Assembly (NCBI GenBank): GCA_965216955.1
Contig: CBDCGV010000017.1
Location: forward strand, 248,001-312,000
DNA length: 64,000 bases
From: CBDCGV01 sp965216955
GTDB lineage: Bacteria; Bacteroidota; Bacteroidia; Chitinophagales; JADIYW01
Direction of reading: 5' to 3'
Below the pieces are notes generated by a model. The model made no database searches, was not told the DNA's origin, and saw only the letters and a program-made list of their open reading frames with translations. Positions 18,428-25,978 of the stretch are shown here, in pieces. The translations under genes were made by a program, and so were the position numbers. Each line of letters starts with the position of its first letter. Positions within the stretch are counted from its first letter, which is position 1.

Positions 18428-18773
18428 CACTTAATACTAAACTTATAGTTTGTCGTACAAAATTATTCGAATTCCTCTTATCGAAGTTTTTTATTATAAA
18501 AAAGTATCCGTAACGGTTTTTTTAAACGACGTAGAAACATAGAAAAAAATCGATCTTAAATTATAAAGTAGTTTAAAAACATTGCTACCTTTCATTTAAG
18601 AACACTTTTAAAAGCAGTGTCAAGAGGTTAAATTTACCAAACAACAGGCAAATAAAATGAATAAAAGCAATACGTCAGTCAAGACAAAGCAAAGCATTGG
18701 TCAAGTCAGCGACCAATACAGATCTATTTTTTCTTTCTAAAAGCACAAGTTAAACACTACTAATATATCATTG
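18428..18773. other. Intergenic region upstream of the APC permease
   Basis: 346 bp without a supported gene. It holds a short inverted repeat at 18696-18717 (ATTGGTC and GACCAAT around 8 nt), in a stretch with several GTCA words, about 57 bp before the permease start. It could be an operator or a leader hairpin. The T-rich DNA just after the NLR stop has no clear terminator. Confidence 0.4.
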
Positions 18774-20630
18774 ATGAAATTAAAGAAGGGTACCGGTTTT
18801 TGGGGCGTTTTTTGTGTAGCTACAGGAACGATGATTAGTTCGGGCTTATTTATTCTACCCGCCATTGTTTATCCAAAAGTGGGGCCCGCCATTTTTGTGG
18901 CCTATTTCCTATCCGCTATATTAATGATACCGGCTATTTTGTCAAAATCGGAATTGGCCACAGCCATGCCAAAATCAGGCGGTGACTATTTTTATATCCA
19001 CAGAAGTTTTGGTGCATTGGCCGGGACATTTTCTGGTTTTGCTGCTTGGTTTTCGCTCTGTTTAAAAAGCTCCTTTGCCTTGCTTGGAGTCGGTTTGTTT
19101 CTCGAACCCGTGCTTTTTGAATCAACGCCGCAACTAATGAAGTTATTCTCTGCTGGACTCATAATCCTATTTACAATCATAAATATTATGGGTGTAAAAA
19201 AGAGTAGCAATTTCCAAGTTGTCCTAGTCGTGGTTTTGATTAGCTTGCTATCCTATTATATAATTAAAGGAATTACTTTTGTTAATGACACATATTATGT
19301 GCCATTTATGCCTAATGGACCAGATTCCGTATTTCTAGTGATGGGTATGATCTTTATTTCCTATGGTGGTTTAACCAAAATAGCTGCCATTGCAGAAGAG
19401 GTAAAAAATCCTAAATTCAATATACCGTGGGGAATGTTCGCAGCATTCATTGTAACTACGTTGATTTATGTGTTTTGCATTTTTGTAACAGTAGGCTTAT
19501 TAGACAGTCAGGAATTTCAGAATACTTTCAACCCTTTAGCACTTGCTGCTTCCAAGTTTGAAGGCAATATTGGCTTTTGGGGTCTAACAATAGCTGCAGT
19601 ACTGGCATTTATTACCACAGGGAATGCAGGTTTATTAGCGTCTTCCAGAATTCCTTTAGCTATGGCGGAGGATAAAATAATTCCATCTAATTTTTCGAAG
19701 GTACATGAGAAGTTTAAGACGCCAGTAACATCTATTCTTTTTACGGCTTTATTTATGATTACCATCATTTTATTCCTGGAGTTGGAGACGTTAGTTAAGG
19801 TCGCTTCTACCATGATGTTAATCTTATTCTTTTTAGTCAACCTATCATTAATAATTTTGAGAGAAAGTAAGTTGATCGCCTATCGACCTTCATTTAAATC
19901 GCCGATGTATCCATATGTCCAACTTTTTGGAATGGTGGTATATGTAGTTTTAATAATAGGTATGGGTTTAAAGCCTATTTTAATTACAAGTGGATTCATT
20001 GTGTTTTCTTTACTCTGGTATTACTTGTATGCTAAGAGTAGAAATGTACATGAATCAGCCCTTCTTCGTGTGGTAGATCGGTTGGAATCAAAGGAAATTC
20101 GCCACTCTACTTTAAATGATGAACTTAGGGAGATCATTAATGAAAGAGAAGGGGTGCTCGAAGATAAGTTTGATAGTCTTATTAAGGACGCTTCTTTTAT
20201 TGATAGCAAAGAAGCTCTGGATAATAAAGCTGTGCTAAACAAAATAGCTGAGAAATTTTCAAATGAGTTCAATATCGAAGTTGAAACTATTAATACGATA
20301 TTTCACGAAGAGAATGAAAAGCTTGATTATGTAATTTATGATGGCATAGCTATTTTAGATATAGTACTAGAAGGCAAATCCGAATACAGCATTGCTGTTG
20401 TACGTTCTGAACACGGTGTTGTATTAGGTAATGGAAACCCACCCGTACATATCATATTTGCTTTTGCTGGGACAAGTAATGATCGTAAGTTTCATATGCA
20501 CGCAATGGTTTCTATTGCTCAAATAATCCAGAATGATCAATTTATAGAAAGTTGGAAAAAAGCGAAAACGATACAAGATCTAAGAAATTTGATTTTACTA
20601 TCAAAGCGTACAAGGAATAATAATACATAA
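18774..20630 (+). CDS. APC-superfamily permease with C-terminal EIIA-like domain
   Basis: A 618-residue protein, longer than a plain APC permease (about 450). Residues 1-420 hold about twelve transmembrane helices with the APC-type start KGTGFWGVFCVATGTMISSG. A cytoplasmic linker rich in E, D and K follows (about 425-510). The last 110 residues (DYVIYDGIAILDIVLEG through HIIFAFAG to the end) resemble the PTS EIIA fructose/mannitol fold often fused to transporters, where it is thought to be regulatory. The usual phosphorylated histidine of EIIA is not evident in the matching place, so phosphotransfer is doubtful. The ATG at 18774 is preferred to the TTG just before it. Amino acids or polyamines are plausible substrates, unproven. 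Confidence 0.85.
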   Translation: MKLKKGTGFWGVFCVATGTMISSGLFILPAIVYPKVGPAIFVAYFLSAILMIPAILSKSELATAMPKSGGDYFYIHRSFGALAGTFSGFAAWFSLCLKSSFALLGVGLFLEPVLFESTPQLMKLFSAGLIILFTIINIMGVKKSSNFQVVLVVVLISLLSYYIIKGITFVNDTYYVPFMPNGPDSVFLVMGMIFISYGGLTKIAAIAEEVKNPKFNIPWGMFAAFIVTTLIYVFCIFVTVGLLDSQEFQNTFNPLALAASKFEGNIGFWGLTIAAVLAFITTGNAGLLASSRIPLAMAEDKIIPSNFSKVHEKFKTPVTSILFTALFMITIILFLELETLVKVASTMMLILFFLVNLSLIILRESKLIAYRPSFKSPMYPYVQLFGMVVYVVLIIGMGLKPILITSGFIVFSLLWYYLYAKSRNVHESALLRVVDRLESKEIRHSTLNDELREIINEREGVLEDKFDSLIKDASFIDSKEALDNKAVLNKIAEKFSNEFNIEVETINTIFHEENEKLDYVIYDGIAILDIVLEGKSEYSIAVVRSEHGVVLGNGNPPVHIIFAFAGTSNDRKFHMHAMVSIAQIIQNDQFIESWKKAKTIQDLRNLILLSKRTRNNNT

Positions 20631-20780
20631 TTCCTAAGATGTATATGAAGTACTCGTATAGAACATCAAATGAATATTCTGGGGAAACCTAGTACTCCTC
20701 TTTTCCCTTTAAGTCAACTTCAATACAGCAGAAAACGGATAATTCAGCACTTCTTCTTAGATATTGATGTGCAGCAATAA

Positions 20781-20808
20781 AAAAGGCCGACATAAATGTC
20801 AGCCTTTT
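20781..20808 (-). terminator. Original tRNA-Asn terminator, now separated from the intact tRNA
   Basis: Arms 20781-20793 and 20796-20808 pair over 13 positions with one C/A mismatch that becomes a G-U pair on the minus strand, with a T run after it on that strand. It lies just beyond the displaced 3' half of tRNA-Asn and so was probably the chromosomal terminator of that tRNA before integration. It could also terminate the permease transcript on the plus strand. Confidence 0.65.
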
Positions 20809-20855
20809 GCTCCCCCTCCTGGACTCGAACCAGGGACCTATTGATTAACAGTCAA
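20805..20855 (-). repeat. attL: 51-bp direct repeat with the displaced 3' part of tRNA-Asn
   Basis: Identical to 38672-38722. Bases 20810-20855 correspond to the anticodon stem-loop through the 3' end of tRNA-Asn on the minus strand; the 5' half is missing, so this is a tRNA remnant and not a functional gene. The identity ends exactly at the far side of the anticodon stem (TTGATTAACAGTCAA), so strand exchange probably occurred in or near the anticodon loop. Confidence 0.93.
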
Positions 20856-20884
20856 TAGAATCTTAGAAAACTCCCTTTGGTATG

Positions 20885-20908
20885 TATGCCTTTTTGTATG
20901 CCTTTTTT
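20885..20908 (+). repeat. Two tandem TATGCCTTTTT words, candidate integrase arm-type sites (left end)
   Basis: Copies at 20885-20895 and 20897-20908, 12 bp apart, about 30 bp inside attL. Related words in the same orientation occur at the right end (38521-38602). Paired clusters of short repeats inside the ends are typical of arm-binding sites of tyrosine integrases. Confidence 0.55.
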
Positions 20909-20916
20909 ATTTAGTT

Positions 20917-21117
20917 TCATTTAATAAAGTGATTATATGCTTCATGGAATTTTAGTTTTAGTGAACCTTTCTTAATCATTGATCTTGGAATAGCAGGTAG
21001 CCCCTCAGGTTGATTTATGGTTGTCTTATAAAGTTCAGCATATTTAATGAGCCATTCTTTTTCTGTAAGGTCTTCATTACTTACATCTACTAATGCTTCT
21101 AAGTATTTATCCTTCAT
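20917..21117 (-). CDS. Small protein of unknown function
   Basis: A 66-residue protein, mostly helical and charged (start MKDKYLEALVDVSNEDLTEKEW), with no signal peptide or membrane segment. I do not recognise a family. It is the last gene of a five-gene minus-strand cluster, 5 nt after its neighbour, which supports it being real. Like its neighbours it has no CpG, so arginine is encoded only by AGA/AGG. Confidence 0.6.
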   Translation of the reverse strand: MKDKYLEALVDVSNEDLTEKEWLIKYAELYKTTINQPEGLPAIPRSMIKKGSLKLKFHEAYNHFIK

Positions 21118-21122
21118 AGAAT

Positions 21123-21407
21123 TTAAACAAACTCTTCATAGCACTCATCATACAATACTATCTTCATCAAGATTCTATTGCCAGTTCCCTTATTTATATC
21201 CTTGGTGTCTAAAGTAACTTCTGCTACTCTTAAAAAATCAAAATTGTAGCCTAAGATTATTTCCTCCACAGGATAGTCTAAGACTAAGAGCTGCTCCTGC
21301 AATAAATAACTATACTTATCTAATCTGCCTAAATCTTCATAAGGGCTCAATTGAAACTCATGCAGCTCATACTTTTCATCTATTTCAAATGGTAATATTG
21401 ATTGCAT
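21123..21407 (-). CDS. Small acidic protein of unknown function
   Basis: A 94-residue, acidic protein (start MQSILPFEIDEKYELHEFQL) with alternating strand-like segments and no membrane helix. No family recognised. It lies 17 nt after the upstream gene and 5 nt before the downstream one in the same small-protein cluster. Confidence 0.6.
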   Translation of the reverse strand: MQSILPFEIDEKYELHEFQLSPYEDLGRLDKYSYLLQEQLLVLDYPVEEIILGYNFDFLRVAEVTLDTKDINKGTGNRILMKIVLYDECYEEFV

Positions 21408-21424
21408 TTTAAAAAGGTTTAAGG

Positions 21425-21676
21425 TTAAAAAAGCATTTCATTGCTGCTACTACCAAAACAACCAATATCTTCTAAAGTACAGAAGTGAATATTTTTCTTG
21501 GTTGAACTGACAGATAATTGAACAGGATATTTAAATTCTACATACAATTCATCCTTTTGTTCAACTATTAAGAATTTAGATGAATTTAGGTTCTCAAATA
21601 TATCTTTTGAAACTCTTATTTTCTTAGCAAGAAATTTCAATAAGATAGTCTCAAACTTAGAGTTTTTCTTTTTCAA
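21425..21676 (-). CDS. Small protein of unknown function
   Basis: An 83-residue protein with a lysine-rich, helical first half (KKKNSKFETILLKFLAKKIR) and a strand-rich second half containing one cysteine. No family recognised. Its start lies inside the preceding gene (20-nt overlap, different frame), which fits a compact translationally coupled cluster. Confidence 0.6.
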   Translation of the reverse strand: MKKKNSKFETILLKFLAKKIRVSKDIFENLNSSKFLIVEQKDELYVEFKYPVQLSVSSTKKNIHFCTLEDIGCFGSSSNEMLF

Positions 21677-21887
21677 CTTCTACTTCTAAAGCAGGTGATA
21701 ACTTGTTTATGATTATATATCTATTCATTTTCAAGTCATAGAATAAATACAACAAATAGATAGAGCCAATTACCATGAGAGCACTGATTGCATCTCCTAT
21801 AATAACATTGATAATGTTATAGTTATTTATAAATGCAAATAGAAATGACACACCTATTATAACCCAATATTCAAATTTCATTTTCAT
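21657..21887 (-). CDS. Small two-helix membrane protein of unknown function
   Basis: A 76-residue protein with two predicted transmembrane helices (about 6-24 and 28-51) and a charged tail ending VEVEKEKL. It overlaps the upstream membrane-protein gene by 4 nt and the downstream gene by 20 nt, so all three should be co-translated. No family recognised. Confidence 0.6.
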   Translation of the reverse strand: MKMKFEYWVIIGVSFLFAFINNYNIINVIIGDAISALMVIGSIYLLYLFYDLKMNRYIIINKLSPALEVEVEKEKL

Positions 21888-22138
21888 TGAGTCTTCTTTT
21901 TCTTGAGAAGATATCCAATTGTTGTAAAGACAATTCCTACAATCACCATTCCTATAGTTTCAGAAGTAGTATGTGAATGAGATGTCATAACACTACTAAG
22001 TAACCCTAACAGTCCAAACACAAAAAAAATCCATCCAAATACAGGTCTAATTTTAGAATCTTTGAAAATTGTGAAAAGACATATAATAAGGATAAGAGGG
22101 ATGAAAACAATTAATAATTCTGGTAAAGCAACATTCAT
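21884..22138 (-). CDS. Small membrane protein of unknown function, first gene of the small-protein cluster
   Basis: An 84-residue protein with three hydrophobic helices (about 5-22, 30-47, 57-76) and a lysine-rich C-terminus (KKKKTQ). It is the promoter-proximal gene of the five-gene cluster and diverges from the XRE regulator across 67 bp containing an inverted repeat, which suggests that regulator controls it. Two adjacent small membrane proteins followed by small soluble ones could form an envelope-acting module. No family recognised. Confidence 0.6.
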   Translation of the reverse strand: MNVALPELLIVFIPLILIICLFTIFKDSKIRPVFGWIFFVFGLLGLLSSVMTSHSHTTSETIGMVIVGIVFTTIGYLLKKKKTQ

Positions 22139-22152
22139 AGTTTAGTTTTTAG

Positions 22153-22213
22153 GTTGACATATATGTTATCCCTCAAAGCTAATACTTTCCATAATGTTGT
22201 CATAAATGTCAAC
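22153..22213. promoter_or_regulatory. Divergent regulatory region with inverted repeat, candidate XRE operator
   Basis: Arms GTTGACATATATG (22153-22165) and CATAAATGTCAAC (22201-22213) are complementary at 12 of 13 positions. The right arm covers the start codon of the XRE gene (22206) and the left arm lies 15 bp before the small-protein cluster. A dimeric regulator bound to both arms could repress both directions. Confidence 0.5.
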
Positions 22214-22442
22214 AGAATTAGCTAAGGAATATCAGATAATTTTAAAAAAAGTTGGACTCAGGATTAGAGAGTTAAGAGAATCTAAAGGATTATCTCAGTT
22301 AGATGTAGCAGTCTTATGTGATTCTGATAAAACTGCCATTTCAAGATTAGAAGCTGGAAGAACTAATGCAACACTGAAGACATTTATTAAAATTGCAAGA
22401 GCTTTAGATGTTGAACTTCATGAGCTACTGAATATAATTTAG
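22206..22442 (+). CDS. XRE-family HTH transcriptional regulator
   Basis: A 78-residue protein that is almost entirely an HTH_3/XRE domain: LGLRIRELRESKGLSQLDVAVLCDSDKTAISRLEAGR is split here for recognition into RIRELRESKGLSQ (helix 1-2) and KTAISRLEAGR (recognition helix). No extra ligand or protease domain is present, as in Cro/C-protein regulators of mobile elements and R-M systems. It is divergent from the small-protein cluster and probably autoregulates through the inverted repeat at 22153-22213. It might also delay expression of the R-M operon as a controller protein; no matching repeat was seen upstream of the helicase gene. Confidence 0.9.
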   Translation: MSTELAKEYQIILKKVGLRIRELRESKGLSQLDVAVLCDSDKTAISRLEAGRTNATLKTFIKIARALDVELHELLNII

Positions 22443-22535
22443 GCTATTAATAAATATGTCCATTTTTAAGTGGTATGAAGAAAAGACATGAATTGTAGCA
22501 TTTTAATACACCTTTGCTCTTTTTTAAAGTTAAAA

Positions 22536-22584
22536 TGTGCAAAATCTACCCTGTGCCTTTATATGTTAGGGTAGATTTTGCACA
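22536..22584. repeat. Perfect 17-bp inverted repeat (copy 1 of an element-specific palindrome)
   Basis: Arms 22536-22552 (TGTGCAAAATCTACCCT) and 22568-22584 are perfectly complementary around a 15-nt loop. It lies between two convergent genes, so it could be a bidirectional terminator, but neither side has a clean T run. A related palindrome sits at 34684-34730 after another gene of the element. Confidence 0.75.
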
Positions 22585-22600
22585 AATGTTAAATTACATA

Positions 22601-22966
22601 TTAAGCATGTTCTAATACTCCATTCTCAGATGGCTTAGTAATATCTGGAAACACAGTAGAAGAATCTTTTTCATCCTCAGGAACATATATGTTTCTATAA
22701 TCTAACATAGTTATATCCCCAGTTCTTGGATTCATATACTCATAAGGTTCACATCTTACTTTCTCTATGCTTCCTGAAAGTTCTTTGCCTATCAATCCAC
22801 TACATACCTCCTCTGTAAATGTGGAGGGTAGAGAACACTTCCTTGCTGTAGCATAGAAATTCCCATTTTCAGATTGGGCTATTTCTGTTTCCCCTTGTAA
22901 AATAAGGGCATAAAAGGCTTTCCCTTCTTGAGTTTGCCTTAGTTCATAATCAATAATTTTTACCAT
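22601..22966 (-). CDS. Protein of unknown function, mobile-element type
   Basis: A 121-residue soluble protein starting MVKIIDYELRQTQEGKAFYAL, strand-rich at first, with cysteines at about 44, 55 and 72 and a disordered acidic end. The name-giving features are few: it resembles small proteins found beside replication genes in Bacteroidota islands, but I do not recognise a family. It is transcribed alone and convergently to the XRE gene. Confidence 0.65.
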   Translation of the reverse strand: MVKIIDYELRQTQEGKAFYALILQGETEIAQSENGNFYATARKCSLPSTFTEEVCSGLIGKELSGSIEKVRCEPYEYMNPRTGDITMLDYRNIYVPEDEKDSSTVFPDITKPSENGVLEHA

Positions 22967-23392
22967 GATGTTTTAAATTTTTGAGTTGATAAATAGATAC
23001 TCTTTCCTATCTAAGTAATATGACCTTTAGGTATCAAGCTAAAAGGTGAGGGAAAACTATAGAATGGAGTAGAATAAAGTTTGCAAGAGTTTGATGTTAA
23101 ACACTTGCTAAGAATTAGAGGGGGTTGAGAGGGTGAGGAAAAGAGTAAGTTTTTGAAAATAATATTTGATAGCAAAGAGGAAAAAGTAAAAGAATAAGGG
23201 GTGGGGGGAGTCTGGAAGTTCAATGTTTAGTGGGGGTACATCTTAGGTGGAGGAAGCATTCACTTTTTATAAAAAAAATAACCTCCACTAATAATATTGT
23301 AGTCAAATCAAGGGGTGGGGTATTGACTGTTATATATACAATAATTAGTATTTTGGGACTCCAAAAATTTTTTAAAAAATTTCTGAAACAAT
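22967..23392. other. Large purine/G-rich intergenic region upstream of the defence operon
   Basis: 426 bp between divergent genes. The plus strand is strongly purine-rich from about 23040 to 23260 with several runs of four to six G. An imperfect inverted repeat pairs 23227-23237 with 23281-23291 (TTAGTGGGGGT and ACCTCCACTAA). The only open frame in it is a G-run artefact without support. It should hold the operon promoter and might hold a replication or transfer origin; a TTGAC word occurs near 23324, but no clear TAnnTTTG was found. Confidence 0.5.
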
Positions 23393-25978
23393 ATGCCTAA
23401 AAATTTTTCAATAGAAACACTATGGAGTGAAGTCAATTTCAAACCAAATGAAGCACAAGAAAAAGCTATTAGACATATTGATGGAGCACTCTATTTAACT
23501 GCTGGACCAGGCTCAGGAAAAACAAGAGTTTTGTTGTGGAGAACACTTAATTTAATTGTATTTCACAATATTAACCCCAATGAGATATTACTAACCACAT
23601 TTACTGAAAAAGCTGCTCACCAGTTAAAGGAAGGTTTACAATCATTATTGGGGTTAGCCAGCAACTATACAGGAAAGCAATATGATTTAGCAAGCATGTA
23701 TATAGGTACTGTTCATTCTGCCTGTAATAGAATAATTGGAGATAGGAGATTTTATGAAAATAGAGAAAGGAGCAAACCTGTAAAAACAATTGACCAATTA
23801 GAACAGTATTTTTTTGTAAAAAGACATTCTATTTGGAATAGATTGTTGGAAGCAGGAGATATTGATACAATTGAAATCAATGCTTTCTTTCAAAAGAAAG
23901 AGCCAAAGTATCCTAATAAACACAAGGCAGTAATGGAGTGTATTGCTCTATTTAACAGGTTTTCTGAAGAAAGATTAAACATAGAAGAAGCTCTTTCTAA
24001 AACTGATGAAAGTGATGGACTTTATGCAATACTAAATATGTATAATGAGTACAGAGTTATACTAAATGAAGATGAGATAATTGATAAATGTGATTTATCT
24101 CTTATTCAAGATAAAGCATTACAAGCCATAGAATCATATCAAGGTGCTTCAAAAACATTTAAGTATATAATAGTTGATGAGTACCAAGACACCAATAGTA
24201 TTCAAGAACAACTTTACTTTGCTTTAGCAGGGAATAAGAATATCTGTGTTGTTGGAGATGATGACCAAGCACTCTATAGGTTTAGAGGAAGTACAGTTGA
24301 GAATTTTGTAGAATTTCCTATAAGAGTAAAAAGCAATTTAGGTATTGAAACAACAAAGATTCCACTTTCAATTAATTATAGGTCAAAGGAAAAGATAGTA
24401 GATTTTTATACCAATTTTATTGAACAAGAAGACTGGACCAAGGATGGAGATGTTAATAGCCAATATAGGGTTCATGATAAGGGAATAGTTGCACACTCCA
24501 ATGACAGTAGAGTTTCTGTAATTTCAGTTGAAAATAATTGGATTGAACAGACAGCTCAGTTTTGTAGTAGATTAATTAATGATGGTGTTGTCAATGATGC
24601 TAATCAAATTGCATTTCTCTTTCCTTCATTAGGAGGTTCAGATGCTCAAAATACCATTCTTGCATTAAGAGAAGCAGGGTTAAATGTTTATGCACCAAGA
24701 GCTGGCAGATTTTTGGAAGGGCAAGAAGCTACTGAAATGTTTGGTGTTTTTGCTAATGTTTTTGGATTGCCTGATTTCTCAGAAATATCAGGTTTTGAAT
24801 TTGACCAATATAAAACTTGGATAAGAGAGGCAGAAGAGGAAGGTAAAATAATTGTTGATAATGATAGAGACCTAAAAAGATTTGTTGACAATAAAAGAGT
24901 GGAGTTAGAGAGAGTTGAAAAGGATTATGATTCACTTATTAGAGTTATTGATAGAAATGGATGGGATTTAAACCAAGAGTTTGATATGAACCTCATGAGA
25001 AGGAAAATGGCAGAAGCCAATAATCTTTCAGAGGGAGCAAGAAGAGCAATTTTAAGTCCTTATTTAGCAAGAATTGTAAATGAGAGGATTAAAGATGAAA
25101 ACCAAATACCTTTTAAACTCTCACAAATAATAAATAGAGCAACATCATTGGATTGGAGCATTCTTGATTTGTTTTATCAGTTGACAGGCTTTAGTCACTT
25201 TAAAAACTACTTTGACTTAGCACAGAATGAAGGAAATGAAGCCCCTATCTGTAACCTCTCTAAAATCACTGAGTATTTATCAAAATACATGGAACTCTAT
25301 TCTTCAATTCTTTCTGCATCCTTTATGAAAGATGAAGGTTTTGTGAGGTTATTCTTTTCCTCATATCTATATACAATTTTTAGGTTAGGAGAGTCAGAAT
25401 ATGAAAATGAAGAAGACCCATTTCCAAAAGGAAATATTCAAGTTCTTACAATTCATCAATCTAAAGGATTGGAATTTCCAGTAGTATTTATGTATCCTAA
25501 GAGAAGAGAGTTTAAGGAAGCAGACTTAAAGGAAAGGGTGATAAGAAGTTTGAAAGAAATTGATGGAGAACCATTAGATAAAATAGGCAGATTTGATTTA
25601 ATGAGGATACTATATGTAGGATTATCCAGAGCTGAAAAACTGCTAATACTTCCAAAGTTAACTCCAATTAAATCTAAAAAAGGAAGATGTACCATCTCCT
25701 ACATCAATAATACATTAACAGCAGTGGATGCAAGTGATATGCAACTTTTTGACAGTAATATTTTACAAATTGATGAAGCCAAAGAATCTGCCTTAAGTAA
25801 ACCATACTCTTACACAGCAGATTATTTAGCTTATGATAGATGCCCAAGACAATACATGATTTTTAGAAAGTATGGATTTATTCCTTCAAGAAGTCAGACT
25901 ATGTTTTTTGGCTCATTGGTCCATAATACCATTGAAGATTTACATGAATATTTAATTTCTAAAAGAGAGCAGTCATGA
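23393..25978 (+). CDS. UvrD/PcrA-like superfamily 1 helicase with N-terminal half of a RecB-type nuclease domain
   Basis: An 861-residue SF1A helicase. Motifs: Walker A GPGSGKT at 38-44, motif II IVDEYQDTNS near 258-267, motif III VVGDDDQALYRFRG, motif IV INYRSKEKI, motif V VLTIHQSKGLEFP near 683-695, motif VI LYVGLSRAEKLLIL. The final 60 residues (YTADYLAYDRCPRQY, then MFFGSLVHNTIEDLHEYL) are not helicase: they match the start of a RecB/AddB/Cas4-type PD-(D/E)XK domain, with the first Fe-S cysteine and the G-x-x-x-H motif. The domain continues in the next gene, which overlaps by 4 nt (ATGA). First gene of a six-gene defence operon. Likely role: unwinding of DNA coupled to cleavage. Confidence 0.93.
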   Translation: MPKNFSIETLWSEVNFKPNEAQEKAIRHIDGALYLTAGPGSGKTRVLLWRTLNLIVFHNINPNEILLTTFTEKAAHQLKEGLQSLLGLASNYTGKQYDLASMYIGTVHSACNRIIGDRRFYENRERSKPVKTIDQLEQYFFVKRHSIWNRLLEAGDIDTIEINAFFQKKEPKYPNKHKAVMECIALFNRFSEERLNIEEALSKTDESDGLYAILNMYNEYRVILNEDEIIDKCDLSLIQDKALQAIESYQGASKTFKYIIVDEYQDTNSIQEQLYFALAGNKNICVVGDDDQALYRFRGSTVENFVEFPIRVKSNLGIETTKIPLSINYRSKEKIVDFYTNFIEQEDWTKDGDVNSQYRVHDKGIVAHSNDSRVSVISVENNWIEQTAQFCSRLINDGVVNDANQIAFLFPSLGGSDAQNTILALREAGLNVYAPRAGRFLEGQEATEMFGVFANVFGLPDFSEISGFEFDQYKTWIREAEEEGKIIVDNDRDLKRFVDNKRVELERVEKDYDSLIRVIDRNGWDLNQEFDMNLMRRKMAEANNLSEGARRAILSPYLARIVNERIKDENQIPFKLSQIINRATSLDWSILDLFYQLTGFSHFKNYFDLAQNEGNEAPICNLSKITEYLSKYMELYSSILSASFMKDEGFVRLFFSSYLYTIFRLGESEYENEEDPFPKGNIQVLTIHQSKGLEFPVVFMYPKRREFKEADLKERVIRSLKEIDGEPLDKIGRFDLMRILYVGLSRAEKLLILPKLTPIKSKKGRCTISYINNTLTAVDASDMQLFDSNILQIDEAKESALSKPYSYTADYLAYDRCPRQYMIFRKYGFIPSRSQTMFFGSLVHNTIEDLHEYLISKREQS

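Noticed and set aside
20810..20855. A second tRNA-Asn gene
   Set aside because: Only the anticodon-to-3' half is present; the 5' acceptor and D-arm are missing.
23011..23223. A 70-codon minus-strand frame upstream of the helicase
   Set aside because: It is a by-product of purine-rich DNA; the product is only P/S/F/L-rich.
25960..25978. Programmed -1 frameshift joining helicase and nuclease
   Set aside because: No slippery heptamer in frame was seen; ATGA overlap favours reinitiation. Left open as a test in the findings.
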